Source: Symsagittifera roscoffensis
Taxonomy: Eukaryota > Xenacoelomorpha > Acoela > Convolutidae
DNA: 64,000 nucleotides
Reading direction: 5' to 3'
NCBI RefSeq assembly: GCF_963678635.1
Contig: NC_087068.1
Location: 55,460,467-55,524,466 of the forward strand
The notes below the pieces were generated by a model. It searched no databases. It was not told the DNA's origin and worked only from the letters and a program-made list of their open reading frames with translations. The position numbers and the translations under genes are program-made. Positions within the stretch are counted from its first letter, which is position 1. The number at the start of each line of letters is the position of its first letter. Of the stretch, positions 35,250 to 45,737 are shown in pieces.

Positions 35250-37590
35250 ATGGAAATCATAACACTTTCACAAAACCATAAGACTTTCATATGGATAATA
35301 TTACATTTTCACACATTCACAGAAAGTAATTCCTTTCCGTTTATTAAAAACACCTAAAGTAACATGTCCTATTTTACATCAGTGATACTCCTTTATAAGC
35401 TTTCTTTAATTGGAAATTCGGTGGAAGGTATTTAAGCAAACCGGTATTTTAGCAGATCGATGTTTCAGCCGACTAAATACAATAAGCAAGTCTTCAAAGG
35501 AACACTTAGGTCAAACGCGGCATTAGTAAGAAGAAATCGCTCGCTGCACTGCGCTAGGGTGGCCTCCCTCATGCTGCAGGAACGGAAAGTTTCGCTTGTT
35601 TTCAGCCAATCAGAAATGCGTATTCAAAAATCTAAGAAATCACAATAATTCTCCAATAAAGCGAATAAATCAAGGCCAAAAAAAATTAATAGCTACCAAT
35701 TATGAAAATTCAAATAATGCGAGATCGAAGGCGGGTATTGGAAAAAAAACTAAAACTGATTCTAGAAAACGCAATATTTTAGAAAATCAAAAACAAGACA
35801 AAAAAATTGAATTAACCGTGCCCAATTCCCCTGATCAAACTAAGGATGGAGAAAAATTTAGATTTTGTGAGTGATAACTTTAAGTATGGCCAAAATTTTT
35901 ATAAAATTTACAGTTTTATAAAAAAAATTTGATTTAAAATACACTCATTTAGTTATTTTACAGCATTCAGCTGCAACTCCAAATAAACATTGTGGAAGGC
36001 AATTTAAATGGTGCGTTTGATCAAAATGCATACTTTATACAGAACTAACGGATTTACTGTTGATCCAAAAAAGTTAATTATATTATATCTGCACGAATTG
36101 TACAGCTAAACTTGCTGTGCTGATATAATCCATTTTTTTCATAATAATCACTAGTGGTGCAACATTCGTTCAAAAATAGCCTTCGAATCTTCACCAAAAA
36201 CATTCGAACATAAATCGAATGTTCGAAAAGTGGGTTTTTCGGTTATTTGGAAAACTTCAAGCAATATTTTGCTTGTTCAGGCAGTAAGTATGCAGTAAAA
36301 CTCGGGACTGGTATTATCTGGAACCTAGGGTCCCTTTTGTATAAATTCCTTCAAAAAGTCTTTAAAAAAATAAATCCCCAGAAAAAGCAGTGTTCGGTTG
36401 AAAAACGCCACCATCATTTTAAGGAGCTAATAAATGTATGTCCTTCAGCTGTAGCAAAGAAGTGTAATTAACTTTGCAGAAAACAACGTTGTGGACGAAC
36501 CGAGAAAAGACTGGATTAAATAAGGATTTATTCCTAACAACAAGATACATTATTAGCAATAACACCAAGATAATAGTAACTTTATACACAGAGGCGAAGC
36601 TGCACTTCACAAACATCAGCGAGGAAACAACAAAAGCAGCTCTAGGGTTCTAAAAGGACAAAAAAAATAAACAATCTTCGAATAAGTTAGTAAAAATTCG
36701 GTGACTTCTCGGACTCGAACCTACGACGACCTATAAATTACGAGTCTCACCCACTATCCACTCGGCCTCAGACAATTAGTCCATCACAAACACTAGTCAC
36801 AAATGAAGCCACGAAGAGATGCTATGAACTTTCCAAGGCTACTAATCCTTTTTCAGCAAAAAGGCGCACAAGTAAACACTTTTAATAAACACTTCTTTTT
36901 GCAAGTTAGGTAAGAAAAACAGAAGATTTGTACAAAAACACTAGCTGCTCGCTAGTGTAAATAGGTATGCAGAAAATTTTCCTCAGGTCAACTTAGACCG
37001 AATATTCGCGCGCGAAGGTTTTTCCTCGAAAGAACGTTCGAACATTCTATTGAACCAATAATAATAACGGCGGCTCTTAAAATAGTTTAACCAATAGGAA
37101 GGTCAAACGATTATGCTTGGTTAAAAGTTTTCCATCATTCGGCCCCTCCATGAGAAAATCCCCCTGCGCTAGCATTCGGCACGGTTTATTGTGCGCTAAC
37201 TCACACTAATCTGTTTTTGAAGTTGTAGGTTTGTTGACAAACCGTGTGATAAGTGTCTTACTTAAGGAAGCTTGAACGAAGAGCGAGCGTGTTTTTACGC
37301 CTGTCAATCAATTATGTGTCAGTTCTATTACGTTGGTCTCCCAAAAGACTAGTTTTCCCTTTTTATGATAAAAGATTGGTCTGCTAAAAGATCTGTCCCC
37401 AAGAAATTCACAATTAATTTCTTTCGAACGGTTCACAAGAAAACGAAATTCATATTTGAAACCTATACAACAAACAGCTCATTAATTTTGCGCAATCCAA
37501 TCACTACTATTCAATTAAAAGATAGTCTCATTCACAGTTACACAGCGGTTATCTCACATGGGTTTACTGGCACTTCAAAGTAGCTTAAGA
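35250..37590. other. RNF213 intron sequence with a tRNA-like fragment
   Basis: AT-rich intron. Around 36150-36240 and 36990-37060 there are clusters of TTCGAA/GTTCGAA words (for example ACATTCGAACATAAATCGAA). Open frames 35460-35648, 35596-35874 and 36247-36471 have no domain. 36701-36773 is tRNA-like and is listed separately. Confidence 0.4.
36701..36773 (-). ncRNA. tRNA-like sequence (SINE head or tRNA pseudogene)
   Basis: On the minus strand the 73-base segment has an A-box-like GGCCGAGTGGATAGTGG and a B box GGTTCGAGTCC at tRNA spacing. The acceptor ends (GTCTGAG / GAAGTCAC) do not pair, the T stem has mismatches, and the anticodon arm is poor. It is therefore not a working tRNA gene. It is most likely a tRNA-derived repeat different from the SINE at 5691. 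Confidence 0.45.
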
Positions 37591-37596
37591 ATTCAC

Positions 37597-37795
37597 CTTC
37601 ATGCTGATGAGGGGCTTGAACTTGAACAAATGGTGTCCAATGGTTCCTTCTATCCCACTCAGGTCATAGTGCACTCTCTTTGCTCGTGCATCCGTGGTGG
37701 CGAAGTTCGCAATCGACGACAGCAACTCCCGGTCGACATTGGAAACCAACGCGACGTGTTCGCCCTTCACAACTCCATTACTGAATTCCATGGCA
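37597..37795 (-). CDS. RNF213: RNF213-like E3 ligase, exon after the giant exon
   Basis: 199 bp from a GGTTTAG acceptor (phase 2) to a GTGAAT donor (phase 0). It reads AMEFSNGVVKGEHVALVSNV, then DRELLSSIANF and YDLSGIEGTIGHHLFKFKPL. This corresponds to the vertebrate RNF213 segment with the pattern HVISYDVERDL...GKP that follows the FFLPRR block. The preceding exon ends in that block (LKFFLPSRH), so no exon is needed between them. The intron between the two (37796-45737) holds a BEL/Pao element. Confidence 0.78.
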
Positions 37796-38007
37796 CTAAA
37801 CCACAACACACATGATAAAAACAGTTTTTATTTTTTTTATTGTAAACAACACTCAGTTTATTTAAAACAACAATGCCTCAAAATCTCATAAATAATTCTC
37901 TAAATTGCTCTTTTTGCAAGTTGCAAGCTTTCGATATCCTATATCTCAAAATCCAGCTTCAAAATTAATCATCCAACACTTAACGGGGTTTGAAGTACAT
38001 TGTGTTG

Positions 38008-38220
38008 TGACTTATCTTACAAACATTCTAGCCGGGCAAACTGTAACTATGAGAGCAACTTTAACCGTGCAATTATTGACTTTAACTAAAATTGTGAAAC
38101 TTTACTCAATTCTGAACAGTTTGAACTTCTCACGTTCACATGTTCACAGCCTAGAAAAAAATCTCAACTAACTTAGGGATCGAAGAATTAGGAAATAGAA
38201 CTGCAATAGGGCAACATAAA
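38008..38220 (+). repeat. BEL/Pao 5' LTR (approximate)
   Basis: Starts at TGACTTATC and aligns with 43499-43720. It has diverged noticeably from the 3' LTR, which suggests an old insertion or repeated internal rearrangement. The 3' limit is unclear because the region just downstream is duplicated. Confidence 0.5.
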
Positions 38221-38735
38221 CGTGTCCGCCGGCTAAAATTGATAGTATTACAGTAAGGTTTACTAAAAATTTAGGTTAGTGTTAGTTTTCAGTTGAAGAT
38301 TGAAGGTTGATTAAACCCTGGTAGACCCTGGAAGTTGTCCGAAGAAACGGTTCAGCGCTGTTTTTCAAAAAAAAAGTGAAGAACAACTAATAGTTTCACA
38401 ATTTACTTCAGTGATTCCGCGCTACGCTACGCTTCCTCACGTACAGATGTTCATAGCTTAGAAAATTATCTTAACTAACTTGATAATCTAAGAATTAAAA
38501 AATAGAACTGCAATAGGTCAACATAAACTGGTCCACCGGCTAAAATTGATAGGATTACAGTAAGGTTTACTTAAAAAAATTAGGTTAGTATTCAGTCGAA
38601 GGTTGATTAACCCCTGGTAGACTCTGGAAGTTGTCCGAAAAAACGTTTCTGGACTGTTTTTCAAAAACAGGTGAAGAACAACTAATAATTTCACATTTTA
38701 CTTCAGTGATTCAGCGCGACGCTACGATTCCTTCA
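38131..38735 (+). repeat. Roughly 300-base tandem duplication of the LTR edge and leader
   Basis: Copy A (about 38131-38437) and copy B (about 38438-38735) share CATGTTCACAGCCTAGAA-type starts, GAACTGCAATAGG-CAACATAAAC, CCGGCTAAAATTGATAG, TTGATTAA-CCCTGGTAGAC, and GTGAAGAACAACTAATA-TTTCAC. Offsets of 308 falling to 295 show several indels. The copies have diverged by roughly a tenth. Confidence 0.75.
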
Positions 38736-39289
38736 AGTTTAGTGTTTTTAGTAGTTTTGATTGGTTTTTGTTCCCGTGCGGAATTTTGTCTTGCCGTTTC
38801 CTTCTGCGGCGAGTGACTCTTACTGGACACTTCTTGGGTTGGAACCAGCCGGCATCAACGACCAACTAATTCATCTAACATTTCATCACGACTATGTCAG
38901 TTTGACTCTACATGGTTTTCAACGGTCCCCATTGACGAATAGAATCAACAAAACCCCAAATGAAACAAAGACAGCCAAATTGGCATGACGGAAAATCTAG
39001 AGCAACTCAAACGCAAAAATCTCATCGACGCGTAGTCCCCCAATACTGCATTTGAGCAAATACAATCATTCAAAATCGCGAAACTTAAGGAAACAGGAGT
39101 AGCAAGTCGTGAGCAACTGGAAATCAAAATCCGCAAAAAACAGGACCAGCTAACAAACTCCAACAGCAATATACAGCAATTGATCACAGCTGAGTAGCCA
39201 AGAAGCAGAAAATTTGGACGAAAAATTGGACAATAATTGTATATCAAATTCAATAGCTTCTTTACAAGCTCAAAACACGAGTTTCTACA

Positions 39290-40120
39290 GGTGAAAGTCG
39301 ATCAGCAGATGTAATTGTTAACTTACCGAAACCAATTCGCGTGTTTTCTCTGGAGGATACATGGAACGGAAATCGTGCATGGACTTGCTCGAAGGAGCCG
39401 TGATTGACAACACGAGATTGATGAAAACCAAAACCAACAGCATTTGAAATCATCTCTCACAGCAGACGCGGACAATCTACTACATTCCATAACGATTACG
39501 AATGGCAATTTTGACATCGCCGTTGACATTCTGGAGGACTGATACAACAAACGTTTGATTTTGCGATCGCGTTTGAGATCTTCAAGCAGCATTTATTGAC
39601 AACAGGAAACTCCAAAAATCTTCGAAGCCTCATGGAAGCAACAGAGGAAGAGCGATTCACTTTGCTCAACCATTGACAACCAGTGTGCGCTTTGCTTAAC
39701 CATTGACAACCAGTGGATCCACAGGGTTTTCTTTTTTGTTGACCGTCTGATGAAATAAACTCCCATTAAAATACGGAAAAAACAACTTCTACATCAGGAG
39801 CAGTTCCTCAGCGTTAAGACCAGCTCAATAAGTTTTAAGAAAGATGCCAATCTCTTGAAACATCCTCATTGCGATCGACATCGATTGCTAATCAACAAAT
39901 CGACAAAAAAGGTATTAACATGACGACCAAAACGCTTCAGACAAACATAGCTACATCAGACAAGGACGAACGCGAATGCTGTGGAAAAACTGATCTTAAC
40001 TTATCAATATCAAACAGCTTTCGACCAGGACACCGAAGTGAGGATTGTTCTGGACCTATCTGCAAAAAATGTGGAAAGAAGAACAACTCTTCTTCATCGT
40101 GAGCAAAAACCACTTGTGAA
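39290..40120 (+). pseudogene. BEL/Pao gag remnant (DUF1759-like region and zinc knuckle)
   Basis: Pieces in different frames fit BEL gag: near 39350 a Trp-rich FSG-T-like stretch, near 39460-39590 SSLTADADNLLHSITITNGN, then FDIAVDILED and NKRLILRSRL, the pattern of the gag-like DUF1759 domain. At 40015-40090 comes SFRPGHRSEDCSGPICKKCG, then KKNNSSSS, a BEL-type zinc knuckle (GH-x4-C...C-x2-CGK) whose following LLH block is in another frame. Confidence 0.7.
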
Positions 40121-41094
40121 AAGACCAGACACTGAAATACAGCAGACATCAGCGAAGGTGAAGCACGATGAAAAAAGTTTACCGGAGCAGCATCTCATGA
40201 AAACTCTTAGGATGAAGTCTTTCTACAAACTGCCATCATTCCAATCGAGATCAAGGGAGAAATAGTTCATGGATTCAGCGGTGTAATGGATTCAGCATCA
40301 CAGAACAACTTGATAACAGAAGCAGCTTTTCAACTTCTCAGATACACAGACAGAAGCAGACAACAAGGATTTGTGGAGTTGAAGGAAACGAAGATTGCGA
40401 CAACAAGGGACAAGATTATGTACTCATCCAGCCCTCATACAATGAACCAATCTCAATGACAGCATCAATTCTTCAGAAGCTGACCAACAATTTGCCTTCG
40501 AGACTTATCAAGATCAACAAATGGACAAAAGTCAACAAAATACAATGGGCTGATCCCGGGTTCAACTATCCACATGTTCATTTGAGCAGCTCGCTAGGAG
40601 GATCTGATAATTGGAAGCCACAGAATCAAAGAACAGGCAGGTTCGATTTATTACAGATCCTGAATTTTCGATTAGCTTGTAATTGGACAACAAAACAGCA
40701 ATACCGGACTTAATTCATTGCAACAGATATTTGTCAGCGACGATAGCAAAACATATCTACAACGATTCTGGGAATTGCGGAAGTTCCACAAAAAATGCTG
40801 CGGATACCAGAGGAGCATAGATGTGAGTAACACTTCAATGCAACAACTAAATGCAGGCCAGATGGCTGATTTGTGCTACAACTGACTATGAAAGAAGAAG
40901 TTGTATCACTTGGAAACGCATTACAACAGGCTCAAAGACGACTTAATAGTTTGATATTTTGTTTGGTAAGGAACCCTGAGCTCTACATGAAGTATAATAA
41001 CTTCATCAAAGAAGTAGTCGAGCTTTGTCATATGGAAGAAGTTCCAGACAACGAGCTATTGCGACCAAGCCGTAACTGTTTCTACATGCTACAT

Positions 41095-41680
41095 CATCTT
41101 AGTAGCTTTCGACGCATCAGCTAAGACAAAAACTGGAATACTACTCAACAACAATCTGATGATTGGACCTACAGTTAATTTACACCTCCTTAGCATTCTG
41201 ATTCGCTTCCGAATGCATCAGGTAGCATTCTCAGCTGACATTGCGAAGATGTACCGCCAAAAGGAGTTGGAAGAAGATAGAAACTTGTGGGAAAAAAAAA
41301 CTCAAGAGATTAAGGACTGCCTATGGAATCGCCTTTTTAGCCTTTCATTCGATACAAGCTCTTCATGTGCTTGCTGAAGAAAGTGATGGCGACTCTTTTT
41401 GGATAGCAACACTCATCGAGATTTATGTATACGACCTTCTATCAGGGTCTTTAGATATTGAATCAGCAATTCAACTTCATAATGGATTCATCAACACACT
41501 TGCTACAGCTGGATTTGAAATTCGCAACTGGACATCAAATTTCAAATCCAGCTATGTCATCAAAACATTTGGAAACAAACCAAAACCCAGAAAGAATTTT
41601 TTTGATTTGGCAGTTAAATTACACGAACGGTCTCTAGTGATCAAACGACAAATGCTCTCAGGAGGCACGAGGCTCTAAGA
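41095..41680 (+). pseudogene. BEL/Pao reverse transcriptase remnant
   Basis: In several frames: FDASAKTKTGILLNN, then MIGPTVNLHLLSILIRFRMH and QVAFSADIAKMYRQ, a highly characteristic Pao/BEL fingers-palm segment (FDAS...GP-LQ...R--...AF-ADI--MY). At about 41425-41450 VYDLLSG stands at the catalytic YVDDLLSG box, with the first Asp altered. Frameshifts lie near 41285 and 41410. Confidence 0.8.
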
Positions 41681-41689
41681 ATCCCCTGG

Positions 41690-42600
41690 ATGGCTTTCGT
41701 CTACAATAAATCAACTGAAATCATTCATACAATTCACGTGGATGAACAAAATCTCGTGGGATCAAACGATATCAGTAACACTACAAGAACAGTATGGACG
41801 CCTTTGAGGGCAGCTAAAGGAACTGGAAGACATCAAGTTGTCCCACAGAGTTCTTTTTACTGGAGACAACCAAAGACCAACCGGAGACGAACATAGAACT
41901 TCAACTTCACGTTTTCTGTGACGCATCAACGGCATTTGGAGCTCTCGTGTGTATGCAACAAGAAACCAGCGATAGTCTAACATACGTCAAAAAATTGGCC
42001 GCAAAAACACAAGTTGGGCGTAATAAATACATTTATGTTCCACGTACACTTCTCGGAGCACAACTATGGGAAGCAATTTTAGCCGCCATCAGCGACAAGC
42101 GGTTTATTATACCAACCGTTTTCGCCTGGACTGACTCTCAAAAAACAATTGCGTGGTTACGAAAAATTCCTCGGAAGTGGAAGACATTCGTTGGTAAATG
42201 AGTGGCGAAAATTAAAGAAATTTTAAAGCTGAGAGCTAGAATTTTTGCCGAACAAGAACCATCCCGCAAATTATACTTCTCGGGGATTTTCATTGTCAAT
42301 TCTATCATATCATTACCTTTGATGGAACGAACTAACATGGCTCTCACAATAATCAGACAACTGGCCCAGAGCAGAGTCAATCCCAGTAGAGGCGACAAAA
42401 AAGTCAGCAAATGAAGACACCGGATCTGTTACAGTGGTGACAGTAGAACAAGAGAGTAGAGTCTTAGATCTGTTGACCAGGTTTTCACTGCTTTCAAAAT
42501 CCAAGATCTTATGCTACATCAGGATCTTATGCTACATCAAAAAATTTGTCAGTAACTGCAGAACTTAACTCAGACTGGATGATCACGCAGCAGTTCAAAA
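41690..42600 (+). pseudogene. BEL/Pao RNase H-like and spacer remnants
   Basis: FCDASTAFGALVCMQQ near 41915-41965 is the RNase H-like CDAS-AYGAV block. From 42100-42200 AWTDSQKTIAWLRKIPRKWK and FVGK match the DS--VL-WI--P-RW--FV-NR block seen at this place in BEL pol. Integrase core motifs downstream are too broken to place. Confidence 0.7.
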
Positions 42601-43172
42601 CGTAGCATACGCAACAACTGTTACAGGGGGTATTAGTACCCGGGATGGTGTTAGCACACAATTAGGTTTGCGGACGAGAAAGCGATGATGCCGGGGAAGA
42701 TTATGATACAGTCAGGTGTTGAAACAAGGGTAGGTTTTGGTAAGGATAGAATAAAAACTCAAAGAGCAAAAACAAGGACATCAAAAAAGTAAACTTACGC
42801 CAGTGGGAGCTTAGTGAAGCTCAATCAGGTGGACAAAACATTTCAAATGAAGTGCATCAGTTGTCTACAGCTAAAAAAAACTTTCAACCGTAAAAGTTAA
42901 GGAAGCTCGCACGACTCTTCACAGCTCTGATCATCAGTTTCTTAAGTTATCGCTTCAACCGAGACCATCCTGATTTCAAGACCACTTGTTACGCCATATA
43001 ATGATGGCAGCAATGCACTTGCTCTAACGCCTGGACATTTTCTCATAGGACGACCTCTGACAGCAATGCGTCGACACAGGACAAGAAAAGATCACTCAGC
43101 CGTCAAAACAAAGCCATTGACACCATAGTTCGACAAATCTGGAAACGTTGGGAAGAAGACTGCTTATCTTCA

Positions 43173-43442
43173 GTGCAAATGAAAGCCAAATGGACTACAT
43201 CGCCATTAAGACAATTCACCGTTGGAGACATTGTTAAAGTGAAGGAGGACAACATCCGGCCTTTGATGTGGCCAATGGGTCTCATTACTAAAGTTTTCGA
43301 TGGCAATGACAGCATCATCCAGGTAGCGCCCAAACAAAACCCAAACAAGACTATACAACCGACCAGTCAACAAATTTGTAGGTGCATTTCGAGAGTAAAT
43401 GACCGACGACATAACTTTTCTTTACTCAGGACGCAACTATAG
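43173..43442 (+). pseudogene. BEL/Pao integrase C-terminal (DUF5641-like) remnant, copy 1
   Basis: It reads KWTTSPLRQFTVGDIVKVKE, then PLMWPMGLITKVFDGNDSII, the SH3-like block LKVGDLVLVKDD...WPLGRI--V-PG-DG-VR at the end of BEL pol. The upstream frame (GRPLTAM-like and IWKRWEEDCLSSVQ) is visible at 43040-43175 in another frame. The copy at 44430-44699 is identical at protein level. Confidence 0.82.
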
Positions 43443-43498
43443 GAGTTCATGCAGACGTTTAATTGAAGCGGTTGAAGGAGGCTGGTTGAAGGAGGGCG

Positions 43499-43720
43499 TG
43501 ACTTATCTGACAAGGCAATGTAGCCTGGCAAACTGTAAGCATGTGGGCAACTGTAACCGTGCAACTTTTGACTTTAGTTAAGTTTGGGAAACTAAACTAG
43601 AAAATCATTTAATTCAATTCTGAACAGTTGGACTTTGTTATGTTTACCTGGTCAACTAGGAGTAATCTTAACTTGGTTAGGGATCTAAGAATTACGAATT
43701 GAAACTGGAATTTGTCAAAA
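43499..43720 (+). repeat. BEL/Pao 3' LTR (approximate)
   Basis: Starts with TGACTTATC right after a purine tract. The copy in the tandem duplicate lies at about 44756-44977. The end is approximate: similarity to the 5' LTR fades after a GAA-TGCAAT/GAAACTGGAAT block. Confidence 0.5.
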
Positions 43721-44273
43721 CTTTGAATTATTTACCAACACACTGCCTAACTTTAAAAAATTATTCACTAACAAACTTTCTAACTTGAAAAAAAAATCAA
43801 ACTGCAAAAAAATCTAACTGCAAAAGGTAAAAATTGGTGTTAACAAACTTCAAGACTTCTTCCCAAAAAAACTATCACGACCAATTAAACTTCCACAACA
43901 GTCATTGACACTTATAAGAACTCGAAGAAACTGAATAAGTGGTAATTTTGACTTTTTGTACTTTTACATAGCGTTGGAATTTCAAAGAAAAATTGTTTAT
44001 CATTGGCAATTTTTTTATGTTTTTAAAATTGTCTCAATTTGAAGAAAATCGGGTCAATAGATAATTTGTTTATTCCACTAGGAATTCAGATTATGAGAAA
44101 CAATTTTTGACACCAGAAGTCATTCACGTTTTTCGTGATCTTAAGGCTTTTTTTTGTTCGATAGCGGAGTTCGCCTTCCTTTTTACCAAAGGAAGCAAAC
44201 TGAACTTTAAAAAAATTATAAGTCAAACCACAAAAAATCGTTAAAAAAAATCACGACCTATATAAAAATCACG

Positions 44274-45523
44274 ACTTGCTCTAACGCCTGGACATTTTCT
44301 CATAGGACGACCTCTGACAGCAATGCGTCGACACAGGACAAGAAAAGATCACTCAGCCGTCAAAAAAAAGCCATTGACACCATAGTTCGACAAATCTGGA
44401 AACGTTGGGAAGAAGACTGCTTATCTTCAGTGCAAATGAAAGCCAAATGGACTACATCGCCATTAAGACAATTCACCGTTGGAGACATTGTTAAAGTGAA
44501 GGAGGACAACATCCGGCCTTTGATGTGGCCAATGGGTCTCATTACTAAAGTTTTCGATGGCAATGACAGCATCATCCAGGTAGCGCCCAAACAAAACCCA
44601 AACAAGACTATACAACCGACCAGTCAACAAATTTGTAGGTGCATTTCGAGAGTAAATGACCGACGACATAACTTTTCTTTACTCAGGACGCAACTATAGG
44701 AGTTCATGCAGACGTTTAATTGAAGCGGTTGAAGGAGGCTGGTTGAAGGAGGGCGTGACTTATCTGACAAGGCAATGTAGCCTGGCAAACTGTAAGCATG
44801 TGGGCAACACTAACCGTGCAACTTTTGACTTTAGTTAAGTTTGGGAAACTAAACTAGAAAATCATTTAATTCAATTCTGAACAGTTGGACTTTGTTATGT
44901 TTACCTGGTCAACTAGGAGTAATCTTAACTTGTTTAGGGATCTAAGAATTACGAATTGAAACTGGAATTTGTCAAAACTTTGAATTATTTACCAACACAC
45001 TGCCTAACTTTAAAAAATTATTCACTAACAAACTTTCTAACTTGAAAAAAAAATCAAACTGCAAAAAAATCTAACTGCAAAAGGTAAAAATTGGTGTTAA
45101 CAAACTTCAAGACTTCTTCCCAAAAAAACTATCACGACCAATTAAACTTCCACAACAGTCATTGACACTTATAAGAACTCGAAGAAACTGAATAAGTGGT
45201 AATTTTGACTTTTTGTACTTTTACATAGCGTTGGAATTTCAAAGAAAAATTGTTTATCATTGGCAATTTTTTTATGTTTTTAAAATTGTCTCAATTTGAA
45301 GAAAATCGGGTCAATAGATAATTTGTTTATTCCACTAGGAATTCAGATTATGAGAAACAATTTTTGACACCAGAAGTCATTCACGTTTTTCGTGATCTTA
45401 AGGCTTTTTTTTGTTCGATAGCGGAGTTCGCCTTCCTTTTTACCAAAGGAAGCAAACTGAACTTTAAAAAAATTATAAGTCAAACCACAAAAAATCGTTT
45501 AAAAAAATCACGACCTATATAAA
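44274..45523 (+). repeat. 1257-bp tandem duplication, copy 2
   Basis: Second copy of 43017-44273. Similarity ends after CACGACCTATATAAA at about 45523, about 215 bases from the splice donor of the giant RNF213 exon. It includes the duplicate integrase C-terminal remnant (44430-44699) and LTR. Confidence 0.93.
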
Positions 45524-45737
45524 TGAAAATAACTTCGTTCTTTTATAATTAAATATCACAGAACCCAATCCAATGATTATTTGTGATACCTGATTTTGAG
45601 AGGGAAAAAATTTTTTAAAAAACCTAAAACTTGCCCGAAGACAGTTCCATCCCATAAAAATCGCGACACAATTATTGAATTTCTCAGTCATTGATTTAGA
45701 AAAAAGTATCTGGAATTAAATTATCATGTATACTAAC

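Larger units (their letters stand above)
38008..43720 (+). mobile_element. BEL/Pao LTR retrotransposon, inactive, in an RNF213 intron
   Basis: LTR-like ends share GTGACTTATCT-ACAA, TAGCC-GGCAAACTGTAA, ACCGTGCAA-TTTTGACTTTA and CAATTCTGAACAGTT-GA-CTT: 38008-38220 (5') and 43499-43720 (3'). A purine-rich tract (GGTTGAAGGAGGG) directly precedes the 3' copy. Between them lie remnants of gag, protease, reverse transcriptase, RNase H and the integrase C-terminal region in BEL/Pao order, all broken by frameshifts and stops. The element is antisense to the host gene, so host transcription reads its minus strand. The LTR outer limits are approximate. Confidence 0.8.
43017..44273 (+). repeat. 1257-bp tandem duplication, copy 1
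   Basis: 43017-44273 and 44274-45523 are head-to-tail copies with period 1257 and only a few differences (for example AAACAAAG versus AAAAAAAG near 43107, GCAACTGTAACC versus GCAACACTAACC near 43550, TTGGTTAG versus TTGTTTAG near 43673). Each contains the BEL integrase C-terminal region, the 3' LTR and a flanking stretch with an R1 repeat fragment. Confidence 0.93.

Noticed and set aside
36701-36773. Functional tRNA gene on the minus strand
   Set aside because: A and B boxes are present, but the acceptor and T stems do not pair and the anticodon arm is poor. Called tRNA-like only.
43103-43348. Minus-strand 81-codon ORF repeated at 44360-44605
   Set aside because: Antisense shadow of the BEL integrase C-terminal remnant; its repetition comes from the 1257-bp duplication.
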